Positions 25,690 to 34,338 are shown, numbered from the stretch's first letter. The stretch is 64,000 bases of DNA from Pelomonas paludis (GCF_039872745.1 NZ_JBDPZD010000008.1:42280-106279), one strand, 5' to 3'. Notes: generated by a model from the letters alone, not told the origin. A program made the numbers and translations.

Positions 25690-26258
25690 GTTGCCGCGCC
25701 GTCCTCCTTGCTCTCGTTGCCCTGGTGCTCGCCCTGGCCGGGGCCGCCGTACGGGCCGATGGCATCGAGCTGACGCAGTTCCAGACCGAACGCACCGACG
25801 ACGCGCTGGAGCTGAACTACTCCACCCGCTTTGAGCTCTCCCGCCCGGCCGAAGACGCGCTGCACAAAGGTGCCGCGCTCTACTTCGTGGCCGACGTCAC
25901 CGTCTTTCGCAACCGCTGGTACTGGCGCGACTCGCGCGTCGGCCATGCCGAGCGCGTCTGGCGCCTGTCCTGGCAACCGCTCACGCGGCAGTACCGTGTC
26001 TCCACCGGCGGCCTGCACCAGAGCTTTGCCACGCTGACCGATGCCCTGGCCTCGCTGCGCGGCATCTCGGCCTGGCCCATCGCCGAGGCCAAGGAGCTGG
26101 ACACCGATGGCCGCTACTACCTCGAGTTCAGCTTCCGGCTCGACGTGAGCCAGCTGCCCCGGCCGCTGCAGATCGGGCTCGGATCGGTGCCCGGCTTTGG
26201 CCTCAGCATCGAGCAAAAGCGCGGCTTCAACGCCGACTTCAGCCTCAAAGCGCCGTGA
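25686..26258 (+). CDS. DUF4390 exported protein
   Basis: A 190-residue protein with a signal peptide (VLLALVALVLALAGAAVRA) and a beta-rich body (LNYSTRFELSRPAEDALHKGAALYF, FRNRWYWRD, YRVSTGGLHQSF). This matches DUF4390, found almost always between rsmB and an ntrY-like kinase gene in betaproteobacteria. A role as periplasmic partner of the kinase is plausible but is inference from gene order. Start is TTG, overlapping the rsmB stop (TTGA); the stop overlaps the kinase GTG. Confidence 0.85.
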   Translation: MSCRAVLLALVALVLALAGAAVRADGIELTQFQTERTDDALELNYSTRFELSRPAEDALHKGAALYFVADVTVFRNRWYWRDSRVGHAERVWRLSWQPLTRQYRVSTGGLHQSFATLTDALASLRGISAWPIAEAKELDTDGRYYLEFSFRLDVSQLPRPLQIGLGSVPGFGLSIEQKRGFNADFSLKAP

Positions 26259-28507
26259 CCCGCAACACGCGTCTGGCCTGGGTGGTTGCGCTGGTCTCGG
26301 CCACCGGCGTGGCGGGGGTCGTGGCCTTTTTGCTGTCGGGTGGCGGTGGCGGGCAGCGTGGCTTCTTTGACCGGCACTACGTCTGGCTTTTCTGGGTCAA
26401 TCTCGGCGTCGCCAGCCTGCTGGCCCTGGTCATCCTCGCCGCCCTGGTCAACCTGGTGCTGCGCATGCGGCGCGGGCGCTTCGGCAGCCAGTTGCTGTTC
26501 AAGCTCGCCACCGTGTTCGGCCTCGTCGGCGTGGTGCCGGGCGTGCTGATCTACGCGGTGTCCTACCAGTTCCTCAACCGCACCATCGAGACCTGGTTCG
26601 ACGTCAAGCTGGCCAGCGCGCTCGAAGCCGGCCTCAACCTCGGTCGCGGCACGCTCGACAACCTCGTCACCGACCTCGGTCAAAAGACGCGCGACGGCGC
26701 CGCCCAGCTGGCTGAAGGCACCAGCCCTCAGCTGCTGCTGCTGGAGCGCCTGCGCGAGCAGATGGGCGCCCGCTCGGTCACCCTCGTCGGCATCGGCGGC
26801 CAGATCCTGCTGGAAAGTGGCGGCGACACCCGCCACCTCACGCCCGACCGCCCCAACCCCAACCTGCTGCGCCAGGCCCGCACCCAGGGCAGCGCCAGCC
26901 AGATCGAAGGCCTCGAAGACGAAGCCGCCGCGCTGCAAGGCCAGGCCCAGATCCGCGCGCTGGCCCGCCTGCCCAACACCCAGTTCCGGCTCGACCTGGG
27001 CGAGCGCTACCTGATGGTCGTCAAGCGCATCCCGCAAAGCGTGCTGGGCAATGCACTGGCCGTGCAGGCAGCCAGCAACGAATACCAGCAACGCTCGCTC
27101 GAGCGCGACGGCCTGCGCCGCATCTACCTGGGCACGCTCACCCTGGTGCTGATCCTCGGCGTCTTCGGCGCCCTGCTGCTGGCCGTGGTGATGGGCAACC
27201 AGATCGCCCGGCCCATGCTGCTGCTGGCCGATGGCGTGCGCCAGGTGGCGGCGGGCGACCTCTCGGCCAAGCCCGTCTCGCTGGCGCGCGACGAACTCGG
27301 CGGCCTGACGCGCTCCTTCGCCGACATGACCGAGCAGCTCTCCGAAGCGCGCGAGCAGGTGCAGCGCAGCGTGACCGAGCTGGACGCCGCCCGCACCCAT
27401 TTGCAGACCATCCTCGACAACCTCACCGCCGGCGTCATGGTGTTCGACGCCGAAGGCCGGCTGGAGAGCGTCAACCCCGGCGCCACGCGCATCCTGCGCC
27501 TGCCGCTCTCGGCCTATGTCGGGCGCGAGCTCACCGAGCCGCCGTCGCTCGCCCGCTTCGCCGCCGAGCTGGCGCGCCGCTTCGAGCAGCAGCACGAGTC
27601 CGGCGAGCGCGACCACTGGCAGGAGTCCTTCGAGCTGCAGCTCGACCCCGCGCAAGACCCGCTCACCCTGCTCGTGCGCGGCGCCGACCTGCCGCCTGAC
27701 GAGCGCCTCGTCGTGTTCGACGACATCACCGAGGTCGTCTCCGCCCAGCGCAGCGCCGCCTGGAGCGAGGTCGCCCGCCGCCTGGCCCACGAGATCAAGA
27801 ACCCGCTCACCCCCATCCAGCTCAGCGCCGAGCGCCTGCAGCACAAGCTCGAAGCCAAGCTCGAAGGCGCCGACCAGAGCATGCTCGCCCGCTCGGTTGG
27901 CACCATCGTGGCCCAGGTGCAGGCCATGAAGCAGCTCGTCAACGAGTTCCGCGACTACGCCCGCTTGCCCTCGGCGCGGCTCGACCCGCTCGACCTCAAC
28001 GACCTCACCACCGAAGTCCTCAGCCTCTACGCCGAGGCCCAGGACGCCGGCCGCCTGCGCAGCGAGCTCGCCACCACCCTGCCCCTCATCAAGGGCGACG
28101 CGACCCAGCTCCGCCAGGTCATCCACAACCTGGTGCAGAACGCGCTCGACGCCATCCACGACCGCGAAGGCGGCGTCGTCACCGTGCGCACCACGCTCAG
28201 CGTCACCGAGAACGGTCAGCCCCGCAGCGTGCGCCTGGCCATCATCGACAACGGCCCCGGCTTTGCCGAGAAGGTGCTCAAGCGCGCCTTCGAGCCCTAC
28301 GTCACCACCAAGAGCAAGGGCACCGGCCTTGGGCTCGCGGTCGTCAAGAAGATCGCCGAAGAGCACGGCGCTCGCATTTCCCTGCGCAACCTGCAGCCCG
28401 AAGGCACCGAGCCCGGGGAGGCCCCGGTACTGGGTGCGCAGGTTTCGCTATCATTTTCAAATCTTGTTGCAGCGCCGGCCTTGCCCGCCGCAGCAGCGGT
28501 GAACTGA
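26255..28507 (+). CDS. NtrY-like sensor histidine kinase
   Basis: A 750-residue membrane kinase. Three hydrophobic segments lie in the first 120 residues, a periplasmic or extracytoplasmic sensor region follows, and a fourth segment (LTLVLILGVFGALLLAVVM, near 295) leads into HAMP, PAS (LQTILDNLTAGVMVFDAEG), the dimerisation domain with His512 (LAHEIKNPLTPIQLSAERL) and HATPase (NALDAI, DNGPGF, GTGLGLAVV). The long GTG-started reading frame overlaps DUF4390 by 4 nt. The partner regulator gene begins 6 nt after the stop. Signal unknown; family members respond to nitrogen or redox state. Confidence 0.9.
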   Translation: MTRNTRLAWVVALVSATGVAGVVAFLLSGGGGGQRGFFDRHYVWLFWVNLGVASLLALVILAALVNLVLRMRRGRFGSQLLFKLATVFGLVGVVPGVLIYAVSYQFLNRTIETWFDVKLASALEAGLNLGRGTLDNLVTDLGQKTRDGAAQLAEGTSPQLLLLERLREQMGARSVTLVGIGGQILLESGGDTRHLTPDRPNPNLLRQARTQGSASQIEGLEDEAAALQGQAQIRALARLPNTQFRLDLGERYLMVVKRIPQSVLGNALAVQAASNEYQQRSLERDGLRRIYLGTLTLVLILGVFGALLLAVVMGNQIARPMLLLADGVRQVAAGDLSAKPVSLARDELGGLTRSFADMTEQLSEAREQVQRSVTELDAARTHLQTILDNLTAGVMVFDAEGRLESVNPGATRILRLPLSAYVGRELTEPPSLARFAAELARRFEQQHESGERDHWQESFELQLDPAQDPLTLLVRGADLPPDERLVVFDDITEVVSAQRSAAWSEVARRLAHEIKNPLTPIQLSAERLQHKLEAKLEGADQSMLARSVGTIVAQVQAMKQLVNEFRDYARLPSARLDPLDLNDLTTEVLSLYAEAQDAGRLRSELATTLPLIKGDATQLRQVIHNLVQNALDAIHDREGGVVTVRTTLSVTENGQPRSVRLAIIDNGPGFAEKVLKRAFEPYVTTKSKGTGLGLAVVKKIAEEHGARISLRNLQPEGTEPGEAPVLGAQVSLSFSNLVAAPALPAAAAVN

Positions 28508-28513
28508 GGTTTC

Positions 28514-29206
28514 ATGGCCACCATTCTTGTTGTCGACGACGAACTGGGCATCCGCGCGCTGCTCTCAGAGATCCTCAGCGACGAGGGACACACCATCGAG
28601 CTCGCTGAGAACGCGACGCAGGCCCGCGCCTACCGCGAGCGGGCGCGGCCCGATCTCGTCCTGCTCGACATCTGGATGCCCGACGTCGATGGCGTCACCC
28701 TGCTCAAGGAGTGGGGCGGCAGCGGCCTGCTGACCATGCCCGTCATCATGATGAGCGGCCACGGCACCATCGACACCGCCGTCGAGGCCACCAAGTACGG
28801 CGCCAGCGCCTTCCTGGAAAAGCCCATCACCCTGCAAAAGCTGCTGCGCTCCGTCGAGCAAGCCCTGGTCAAGACCACGCCGCGCCCCGCGCCCGCGCCC
28901 GTCGGCCTCAGCAGCTACCTGCGCCCCGAGCCCCTGGCCAGCATGCCCGCGCCCGGCCATGTGCTCCCCACCGTCAGTCACCACATCCCCAGCAGCCCCT
29001 CGTCCGAGCAGAGCTTCGACCTCGACCGCCCCCTGCGCGAGGCCCGCGACGCCTTCGAGAAGAGCTACTTCGAGTTCCACCTCGCCAAGGAAAACGGCTC
29101 CATGACCCGCGTCGCCGAAAAGACCGGCCTGGAGCGCACCCACCTCTACCGCAAGCTCAAGCAGCTCGGCGTCGACCTCACCCGCAACAAGCGCGGCGCA
29201 AGCTGA
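28514..29206 (+). CDS. NtrX-like response regulator lacking the AAA+ domain
   Basis: A 230-residue regulator: receiver domain with Asp8/Asp9, phosphoacceptor Asp52 (VLLDIWMPD) and Lys103, then a Pro/Ser-rich linker (residues 120-165) and a Fis-type helix-turn-helix (SYFEFHLAKENGSMTRVAEKTGLERTHLYRKLKQLG). Full-length NtrX is about 450 residues with a sigma-54 ATPase between these parts; that domain is absent here, so this protein cannot open sigma-54 promoters itself. The short form is common in betaproteobacteria. Followed by a weak hairpin terminator and tRNA-Phe. Confidence 0.9.
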   Translation: MATILVVDDELGIRALLSEILSDEGHTIELAENATQARAYRERARPDLVLLDIWMPDVDGVTLLKEWGGSGLLTMPVIMMSGHGTIDTAVEATKYGASAFLEKPITLQKLLRSVEQALVKTTPRPAPAPVGLSSYLRPEPLASMPAPGHVLPTVSHHIPSSPSSEQSFDLDRPLREARDAFEKSYFEFHLAKENGSMTRVAEKTGLERTHLYRKLKQLGVDLTRNKRGAS

Positions 29207-29220
29207 GCCCGCCCACCTCC

Positions 29221-29248
29221 GGGGCTGGAGCAACCTCAGCCCCTTGTG
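29221..29248 (+). terminator. Hairpin after the ntrX-like gene
   Basis: A 7-bp stem (GGGGCTG 29221-29227, CAGCCCC 29237-29243) with a 9-nt loop, followed by TTGTG, starts 15 nt after the regulator stop. The T run is poor, so termination may be incomplete. Confidence 0.45.
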
Positions 29249-29255
29249 CTACAGT
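29247..29255 (+). promoter_or_regulatory. Probable extended -10 promoter of tRNA-Phe
   Basis: TGC followed by TACAGT (29250-29255) forms an extended -10 element 46 nt before the tRNA. A -35 box is not clear (TGGAGC 18 nt upstream is a weak candidate). It overlaps the tail of the preceding hairpin. Confidence 0.4.
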
Positions 29256-29300
29256 CACGGACTCCGTTGACCGGCCCCCAAGCCCTCAGCGCAAGATTCC

Positions 29301-29376
29301 GGCCAAGTAGCTCAGTTGGTAGAGCAGCGGATTGAAAATCCGCGTGTCGGTGGTTCGATTCCGCCCTTGGCCACCA
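29301..29376 (+). tRNA. tRNA-Phe (GAA)
   Basis: A 76-nt cloverleaf: acceptor stem GGCCAAG pairs with CTTGGCC, the D-loop contains AGTTGGTAGAGC, anticodon GAA is at 29334-29336 in the loop TTGAAAA, the T-arm has GGTTCGATTCC, and CCA is genome-encoded (29374-29376). A strong terminator follows 9 nt later, so it is a single-tRNA transcript. Confidence 0.97.
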
Positions 29377-29385
29377 AGCATGCAG

Positions 29386-29423
29386 GCCCCTGGTTTCGCT
29401 CGAAATCAGGGGCTTTTGCTTTC
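29386..29423 (+). terminator. Rho-independent terminator after tRNA-Phe
   Basis: A 12-bp stem (29386-29397 with 29402-29413, one G-T pair) closed by GCTC is followed by TTTTGCTTT. This is the clearest terminator in the window. Confidence 0.9.
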
Positions 29424-29512
29424 TCGGCTCCGCTTTGACGGCATGTCGGCCGTAGCGCCGGTGTTCGCAGGTCCGCCCATGGGCCTGCAACAGCTCCAAT
29501 TCCCGTGGGTTG

Positions 29513-29926
29513 ATGGACCAAGGACCCTCCGTGGCTGCTGCAAATACCGCCGTGCATGACGAACTGCTTGCCCTCGTCACCAAAACCCTCTGCACCCGCC
29601 CGCTGATGGGCTTTGCGCAAGAGTCCCAGCTGGACGGCGAAAGCCTGAAGGACGCCGTGGACCGCTACGAGGTCGATTACGCATGGCATGTGCTGGGCTC
29701 GGACCGCATGCGTAGCGAGACGATCGCGCTGCTGGAGACCAAGCTCAAGCATGCCGCGAACGACGCGCAAAAGGCCAGCGTGGCCGAGGTGTTGGCGGCC
29801 GCAGCGGCCGATCAGCCGGCCCACCTGCTGATGAGCTTTGACAACGACGTGCCCGAGCAACTGGCCGCCCTGCTGTGCGCACAGCACCAGCGCAAGGTAA
29901 CGCCTGAAGTTGAAGCGGTGATCTAG
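29513..29926 (+). CDS. Hypothetical protein
   Basis: A 137-residue soluble, mainly helical protein (LKDAVDRYEVDYAWHVLGSDRMRSE, LLMSFDNDVPEQLAALLCAQHQ) without signal peptide or membrane segment. The family is not recognised. Codon-position GC bias looks coding. The ATG at 29513 lacks a good ribosome binding site, and a GTG at residue 15 (VHDELLALV) is an alternative start. It lies alone between the tRNA and the nitrogen-type promoter region of the first transport operon. Confidence 0.5.
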   Translation: MDQGPSVAAANTAVHDELLALVTKTLCTRPLMGFAQESQLDGESLKDAVDRYEVDYAWHVLGSDRMRSETIALLETKLKHAANDAQKASVAEVLAAAAADQPAHLLMSFDNDVPEQLAALLCAQHQRKVTPEVEAVI

Positions 29927-29982
29927 GGCCAATCCCTCCCGGTGCACCCACGCACCCGTTCCCCACACGGCTTCCCCATTTC

Positions 29983-29999
29983 TGCACCAGCCGCGTGCA
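29983..29999 (+). promoter_or_regulatory. NtrC-type dyad (enhancer) upstream of the first BMP operon
   Basis: TGCAC-N7-GTGCA at 29983-29999 matches both halves of the enterobacterial NtrC consensus exactly with its 17-bp length. Its centre is about 65 bp before the expected start point of the sigma-54-type promoter at 30030-30045. A lone half site (GGTGCACC) lies at 29941-29948. Direct binding is inferred from the match only. Confidence 0.6.
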
Positions 30000-30029
30000 G
30001 CCTGAAGGGCCTGCCCAGGGCGTGAAGCC

Positions 30030-30056
30030 TGGCACGACCTCTGCTTGTATACAAGC
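30030..30056 (+). promoter_or_regulatory. Sigma-54-type promoter overlapped by a GntR-type palindrome
   Basis: TGGCACG-N4-CTGCT at 30030-30045 matches the sigma-54 (-24/-12) consensus with one mismatch and correct GG-to-GC spacing, placing +1 near 30056. The perfect 14-bp palindrome GCTTGTATACAAGC at 30043-30056 covers -13 to +1; its TTGTATACAA core is of the kind bound by FadR-subfamily GntR repressors. A bound repressor would block the start. The leader to the ATG at 30119 is about 63 nt and can form a small bulged hairpin (30062-30084). No gntR gene lies in the window. Confidence 0.65.
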
Positions 30057-30118
30057 CTGAACACCGGCGGGATTCGCCCCGGTGGGCTTTGTGGACGGGC
30101 AACTTCAGGAGAGCCGAG

Positions 30119-31237
30119 ATGACGCGATCGCAGTGGAACCGCCGGGCATGGCTGGGCAATGTGGGTGCAGCCGGGGCTGGCTTGATGACAGCGGGCTGGA
30201 GTGGGCTGGCGCAGGCGCAAAAGCCGATGACGCTGGGCTTCATCTACGTGGGGCCGCGGGACGACTACGGCTACAACCAGTCGCACGCCGAGGCCGTGGC
30301 GCTGCTGAAGAAGATGCCGGGCCTCAAGATCGTCGAGGAGGAGAACGTCCCCGAGACGAACGCGGTGCAAAAAGCCATGCAGGGCATGATTGCCCAGGAC
30401 GGCGCCTCGCTGCTGTTCCCGACCTCGTTCGGCTACTTTGACCCGCACATCCTGGCGCTGGCACCCAAGTACCCGAACGTGCGCTTTGCGCACTGTGGCG
30501 GGCTGTGGAACGAAGCCAAGCACCCCAAGAGCGTGGGCAGCTTCTTCGGCTACATCGATGAGGCTCAGTACCTGAACGGCGTGGTGGCGGCGCACGTGAG
30601 CAAGAGCAAGAAGCTCGGCTTCATTGCGGCCAAGCCCATCCCGCAGGTGCTGCGCAACATCAACGCCTTCACGATGGGCGCGCGCTCGGTGGACCCCAAG
30701 ATCACCACCACCGTGGTCTTCACCGGCGACTGGAGCATGCCGGTCAAGGAAGCCGAGGCCACCAACAGCCTGGCCGACCAGGGCGTGGACGTGTTCACCA
30801 TGCACGTGGACGGGCCCAAGGTGATCGTCGAGACAGCAGCCAAGCGCGGCAAGTTCGTCTGCGGCTACCACGCGAGCCAGGCCAAGCTGGCCCCGCAGGC
30901 CTATCTGACGGGCGCCGAATGGAACTGGATCACCGCCTACAAGCAGATCCTGGAAGCCGCCCAAACCGGCAAGCCGCACCCGAACTTTGTGCGCGGCGGG
31001 CTGAAGGACGGCTTCGTCAAGAGCAGCCCCTATGGCAGCGCCGTGCCCGAGGGCGCGCGCAAGCAGGCCGAGGCGATCCGTGCCCAGATGATGAAGGGCA
31101 CGTTCGACATCTTCAAGGGCGAGCTCAAGGACAACACCGGCAAGGTCGTGATCCCGGCGGGCAAGGTGCTCAAACAGACCGACATGGAGCTGGAGGGCAT
31201 GGCCTACCTGGTTGAAGGCGTGATCGGCAAGGTTTAA
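30119..31237 (+). CDS. BMP-family ABC transporter substrate-binding protein (operon 1)
   Basis: A 372-residue periplasmic binding protein of the basic membrane protein (BMP/PnrA-like) family, which mostly binds nucleosides or purines. The N terminus has a twin-arginine-like signal (NRRAWLG, residues 7-13), cleaved near AQAQ (31-34). Family marks are LGFIYVGPRDDYGYNQSHAEA, PTSFGYFDPHILALAPKYPNV and the C-terminal NTGKVVIPAGKVL. AGGAGA lies upstream of ATG 30119. It heads a seven-gene unit with two permeases, an ATPase and three amide-cleaving enzymes. The ligand could be a ureide or modified base rather than a nucleoside. Confidence 0.88.
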   Translation: MTRSQWNRRAWLGNVGAAGAGLMTAGWSGLAQAQKPMTLGFIYVGPRDDYGYNQSHAEAVALLKKMPGLKIVEEENVPETNAVQKAMQGMIAQDGASLLFPTSFGYFDPHILALAPKYPNVRFAHCGGLWNEAKHPKSVGSFFGYIDEAQYLNGVVAAHVSKSKKLGFIAAKPIPQVLRNINAFTMGARSVDPKITTTVVFTGDWSMPVKEAEATNSLADQGVDVFTMHVDGPKVIVETAAKRGKFVCGYHASQAKLAPQAYLTGAEWNWITAYKQILEAAQTGKPHPNFVRGGLKDGFVKSSPYGSAVPEGARKQAEAIRAQMMKGTFDIFKGELKDNTGKVVIPAGKVLKQTDMELEGMAYLVEGVIGKV

Positions 31238-31261
31238 CGCCTGACGCCAAGGAGCCGCGCC

Positions 31262-32392
31262 ATGGCCACCGCCACCCGCCCCTGGACCCCTGCTGCTGAG
31301 GCTGTTCTGCTGCCGCTGCTGGCGCTGGGGGCGGCGCTGCTGCTGTTCGGGCTCTTCGTGTGGCTGGGCGGGGCGAGCCCGGTGGAGGCCTGGCAGATCC
31401 TCTTCCTCGGGGCGTTTGGCGATGCCTTCTCGTGGCAGAACACGCTGCTCCGGGCGGCGCCGCTGATGCTCACGGCCCTGGCCGTGGCGCTGCCGGCGCA
31501 AGCCGGTCTGATGATGATTGGCGGCGAGGGCGCGCTGGTGCTGGGCGCCTTGGGCTGCGCGGGCCTGCCGTATTTGTTCGGGCCGCCGGCCAACACGGTC
31601 GGCAGCGTGATGGTGCTGCTGGCCGGTGCCTTGATGGGCGCGGCCTGGGTCTGGCTGGCGGGCTGGTTGCGGCAGTGGCGCGGGGTTAACGAGACCATCT
31701 CCAGCCTGCTGCTGGCCTACATCGCCATCGCGCTTTTCAAGCACTTTGTGGAAGGGCCGATGCGCGACCCGGCAAGCCTCAACAAGCCCTCCACCCACCC
31801 GCTCGCCGAGGGCCTGCGCATCGGGCCCATCATGGGCGACGCGGCCATGGAGTCCTGGCTGGGTGACGTGCACTGGGGCCTCGTGATCGGCATCGTGCTG
31901 TGCGTGGTGTGCGGGGCCTGGCTGAGCTTCAGCGCCTCGGGCTTTGCGATGCGCGTGGTGGGCGGCAACGCGCGGGCGGCGCGGCTTGTGGGCCTGCCCA
32001 CCAGCCGCTTGATCCTGCTGTCTTGCCTGCTGGGCGGTGCGGCGGCGGGGCTGGCGGGCGCTATCGAGGTGGCGGCCGTGCACAACGCCGCCAATGCGGC
32101 CGTCATCGCGGGGCTGGGCTACACGGGCATCCTGGTCAGCTTTGTGGCGCGGCACAACCCGTGGGCCATCCCGCCGGTGGCCATCCTGTTTGGTGGCTTT
32201 GCGGCGGCGGGCAGCCTGCTGCAGCGCCGGCTCGGGCTGCCCGATGCCTCGGTGCTGGTGCTGCAGGGCTTTGCCTTCGTCTTCATCCTGGCCACCGAAG
32301 CGCTGCGTGGGCGGCTCTTCAGCCTGCTGGTCATCAAGTGGCCGGCGCGCGCCGAGATGCCGGACACGCCGCTGCGCAAGGAGGCGGTATGA
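31262..32392 (+). CDS. ABC transporter permease, BMP-type importer (operon 1)
   Basis: A 376-residue integral membrane protein with about ten hydrophobic segments, of the branched-chain/ribose-type permease family (BPD_transp_2) used by nucleoside importers such as NupP. Characteristic pieces are MMIGGEGALVLGALG, ETISSLLLAYIAIAL and GFAMRVVGGNARAARLVGLP. AAGGAGC is placed before the ATG. Its stop overlaps the second permease by 4 nt. It forms the transmembrane pore with the product of 32389-33315. Confidence 0.9.
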   Translation: MATATRPWTPAAEAVLLPLLALGAALLLFGLFVWLGGASPVEAWQILFLGAFGDAFSWQNTLLRAAPLMLTALAVALPAQAGLMMIGGEGALVLGALGCAGLPYLFGPPANTVGSVMVLLAGALMGAAWVWLAGWLRQWRGVNETISSLLLAYIAIALFKHFVEGPMRDPASLNKPSTHPLAEGLRIGPIMGDAAMESWLGDVHWGLVIGIVLCVVCGAWLSFSASGFAMRVVGGNARAARLVGLPTSRLILLSCLLGGAAAGLAGAIEVAAVHNAANAAVIAGLGYTGILVSFVARHNPWAIPPVAILFGGFAAAGSLLQRRLGLPDASVLVLQGFAFVFILATEALRGRLFSLLVIKWPARAEMPDTPLRKEAV

Positions 32393-33315
32393 GCTTGTCG
32401 ATGGACAACGTATCGGACCTGCTGCTCGCCGTCGTCGGCGGCGCGCTGCGGGTGGGCACGCCCTTCCTCTTCGTGAGCCTGGGCGAATGCCTGACGGAGA
32501 AGAGTGGCCGCATCAACCTCGGCCTCGAAGGCGTGCTGGTCTTCAGCGCCATGGCGGCGTTTGGCGGCGCGTATCTGACGGGCTCGCCGTGGCTCGGCGT
32601 GCTCGCGGCCTGCGTGTGCGGCGCCCTGCTGGCCATGCTGCACGGCCTGCTGTGCTCGCTGCCACGTGTGAGCGACATCGCCACCGGCATCGCGCTGATG
32701 CTGCTGGGCGCAGGCCTGGCCTTCTACCTGGGCAAGCCGCTGATTCAGCCGCAGGCGCCGCAGATTCCGTCGCTGCCGCTGGGCGCCTGGAGCAGCTCAC
32801 CGGCCGTGCAGACGGCGCTGTCGGTCAATGCGCTCTTCCCCCTCGGCGTGCTGCTGGCGGGCTTGATGGCCTGGGGCTTCAAGAACACGCGCTGGGGCCT
32901 GGTGGTGCGCATGGCGGGCGACAGCAGCGACGCCGCGCGCGCGCTGGGCTACTCGGTCAACGGCGTGCGCATTGCGGCCACGATGGTCGGCGGCGCCATT
33001 GCGGGCCTGGGCGGCGCCTCGCTCTCGCTCTACTACCCGGGCAGCTGGAACGAAGGCCTGTCCAGCGGCCAGGGCCTGATCGCCGTGGCCCTGGTCATCT
33101 TTGCGCGCTGGCACCCCTGGCGCTGCCTGGGCGCGGCGCTGCTGTTCGGCGGCGCCGGCGCCATCGGGCCGGCGCTGCAAAGCGTGGGCGTCAGCGGCGG
33201 CTACTACCTGTTCAATGCCATGCCCTATGTGCTGACGCTGATCATCCTCGTGGCCACCTGCTCGACCAGCCAGTCGCTCAAGGGCGCGCCTGCCGAGCTG
33301 GGGGTGTCGCGATGA
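32389..33315 (+). CDS. ABC transporter permease, second subunit (operon 1)
   Basis: A 308-residue membrane protein pairing with the preceding permease; NupQ-like. It begins with a shorter N-terminal segment and carries TEKSGRINLGLEGVLVFSAM and WGLVVRMAGDSSDAARALGYSVNGVR, the conserved loops of this subfamily. The ATG sits in the ATGA overlap with the upstream stop, and its own stop overlaps the amidase start in the same way, so expression is tightly coupled. Confidence 0.9.
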   Translation: MSLSMDNVSDLLLAVVGGALRVGTPFLFVSLGECLTEKSGRINLGLEGVLVFSAMAAFGGAYLTGSPWLGVLAACVCGALLAMLHGLLCSLPRVSDIATGIALMLLGAGLAFYLGKPLIQPQAPQIPSLPLGAWSSSPAVQTALSVNALFPLGVLLAGLMAWGFKNTRWGLVVRMAGDSSDAARALGYSVNGVRIAATMVGGAIAGLGGASLSLYYPGSWNEGLSSGQGLIAVALVIFARWHPWRCLGAALLFGGAGAIGPALQSVGVSGGYYLFNAMPYVLTLIILVATCSTSQSLKGAPAELGVSR

Positions 33316-34331
33316 GCGGCTTGGGCGGCCTGAACAAGTCGCCGAACGGCGTCGTCATCGGCCTCGTGCAGCTGCAGCTGCCGGTGGTCGAGACGCCGGC
33401 TCAGCTCAAGGCCCAGGCCGAGCGCATCTGCTGGATGGTGGGCAAAGCGCGCCGCAATCTCGGGACCATGGACCTCGTCGTCTTCCCCGAGTACGCGCTG
33501 CATGGCCTCTCCATGAGCACTGCGCCGGAGCTGATGGTCAGCCTCGACGGGCCGGAGGTTGCGTCCTTCAAGGCGGCCTGTATCGAACATCGCATCTGGG
33601 GCTGTTTCTCCATCATGGAGGCCAACCCCGGCGGCAACCCCTACAACACCGGCCTCATCATCGATGACCAGGGCCAGATCCAGCTCTACTACCGCAAGCT
33701 CCACCCCTGGGTGCCCGTCGAGGCTTGGGAGCCCGGCAACATGGGCATCCCCGTGTGCACCGGCCCCAACGGCAGCAAGATCGCGCTGATCATCTGCCAC
33801 GACGGCATGTTCCCGGAGATGGCGCGCGAGGCCGCCTACAAGGGCGCCGAGATCATCCTGCGCACAGCGGGCTACACAGCACCCATCCGCCACGCCTGGA
33901 AGATCACCAACCAGAGCAACGCCTTTCAGAATCTGGCCTACACCGCCAGCGTCTGCCTCTGCGGCAGCGATGGCAGCTTCGACAGCATGGGCGAAGGCAT
34001 GTTCTGCAGCTTTGACGGCAGCGTCATGGTGGCTGGCGGCGGGCGGCCGGACGAGATCATCACCGCCGAGCTGCGGCCCGACCTCGTGCGCGAAGCGCGT
34101 GCGCTGTGGGGCGTCGAGAACAACCCCTACCAGCTCTGGCACCGCGGCTACGTGGCGGTGAAGGGCGGCGCGCAGGACTGCCCCTACACCTTCATGCAGG
34201 ACATGGTGGCCGGCCGCTACCAACTGCCCTGGGCCGTGCAGGTCACCGACGGCACGCCCTGCGGCTTTGCGCCGCCCGAGCGCAGCTACCGAGGCGCTGA
34301 AGTGAACCCCTTTGAGAAAAAGCAGGACTAG
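33312..34331 (+). CDS. Formamidase-like nitrilase-superfamily amidohydrolase
   Basis: A 339-residue C-N hydrolase with the full triad: Glu60 (VFPEYALHG), Lys129 (YRKLHPW) and Cys162 (ICHDGMFPE). Length and the middle region (NPYNTGLIIDDQG, REAAYKGAEIILRTAGYT) follow AmiF of Helicobacter (Glu60/Lys133/Cys166), which splits formamide into formate and ammonia. The C-terminal part differs, so another small amide or formyl-ureide may be its substrate. Encoded inside an ABC importer operon with 4-nt overlap to the permease, which argues for action on the imported compound or its breakdown product. Confidence 0.8.
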   Translation: MSGLGGLNKSPNGVVIGLVQLQLPVVETPAQLKAQAERICWMVGKARRNLGTMDLVVFPEYALHGLSMSTAPELMVSLDGPEVASFKAACIEHRIWGCFSIMEANPGGNPYNTGLIIDDQGQIQLYYRKLHPWVPVEAWEPGNMGIPVCTGPNGSKIALIICHDGMFPEMAREAAYKGAEIILRTAGYTAPIRHAWKITNQSNAFQNLAYTASVCLCGSDGSFDSMGEGMFCSFDGSVMVAGGGRPDEIITAELRPDLVREARALWGVENNPYQLWHRGYVAVKGGAQDCPYTFMQDMVAGRYQLPWAVQVTDGTPCGFAPPERSYRGAEVNPFEKKQD

Positions 34332-34338
34332 CCGCGCC

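Noticed and set aside
28514..29206. The NtrX-like regulator as activator of the two sigma-54 promoters
   Set aside because: It has no AAA+ domain, which is required to open sigma-54 complexes. An NtrC encoded elsewhere is more likely.
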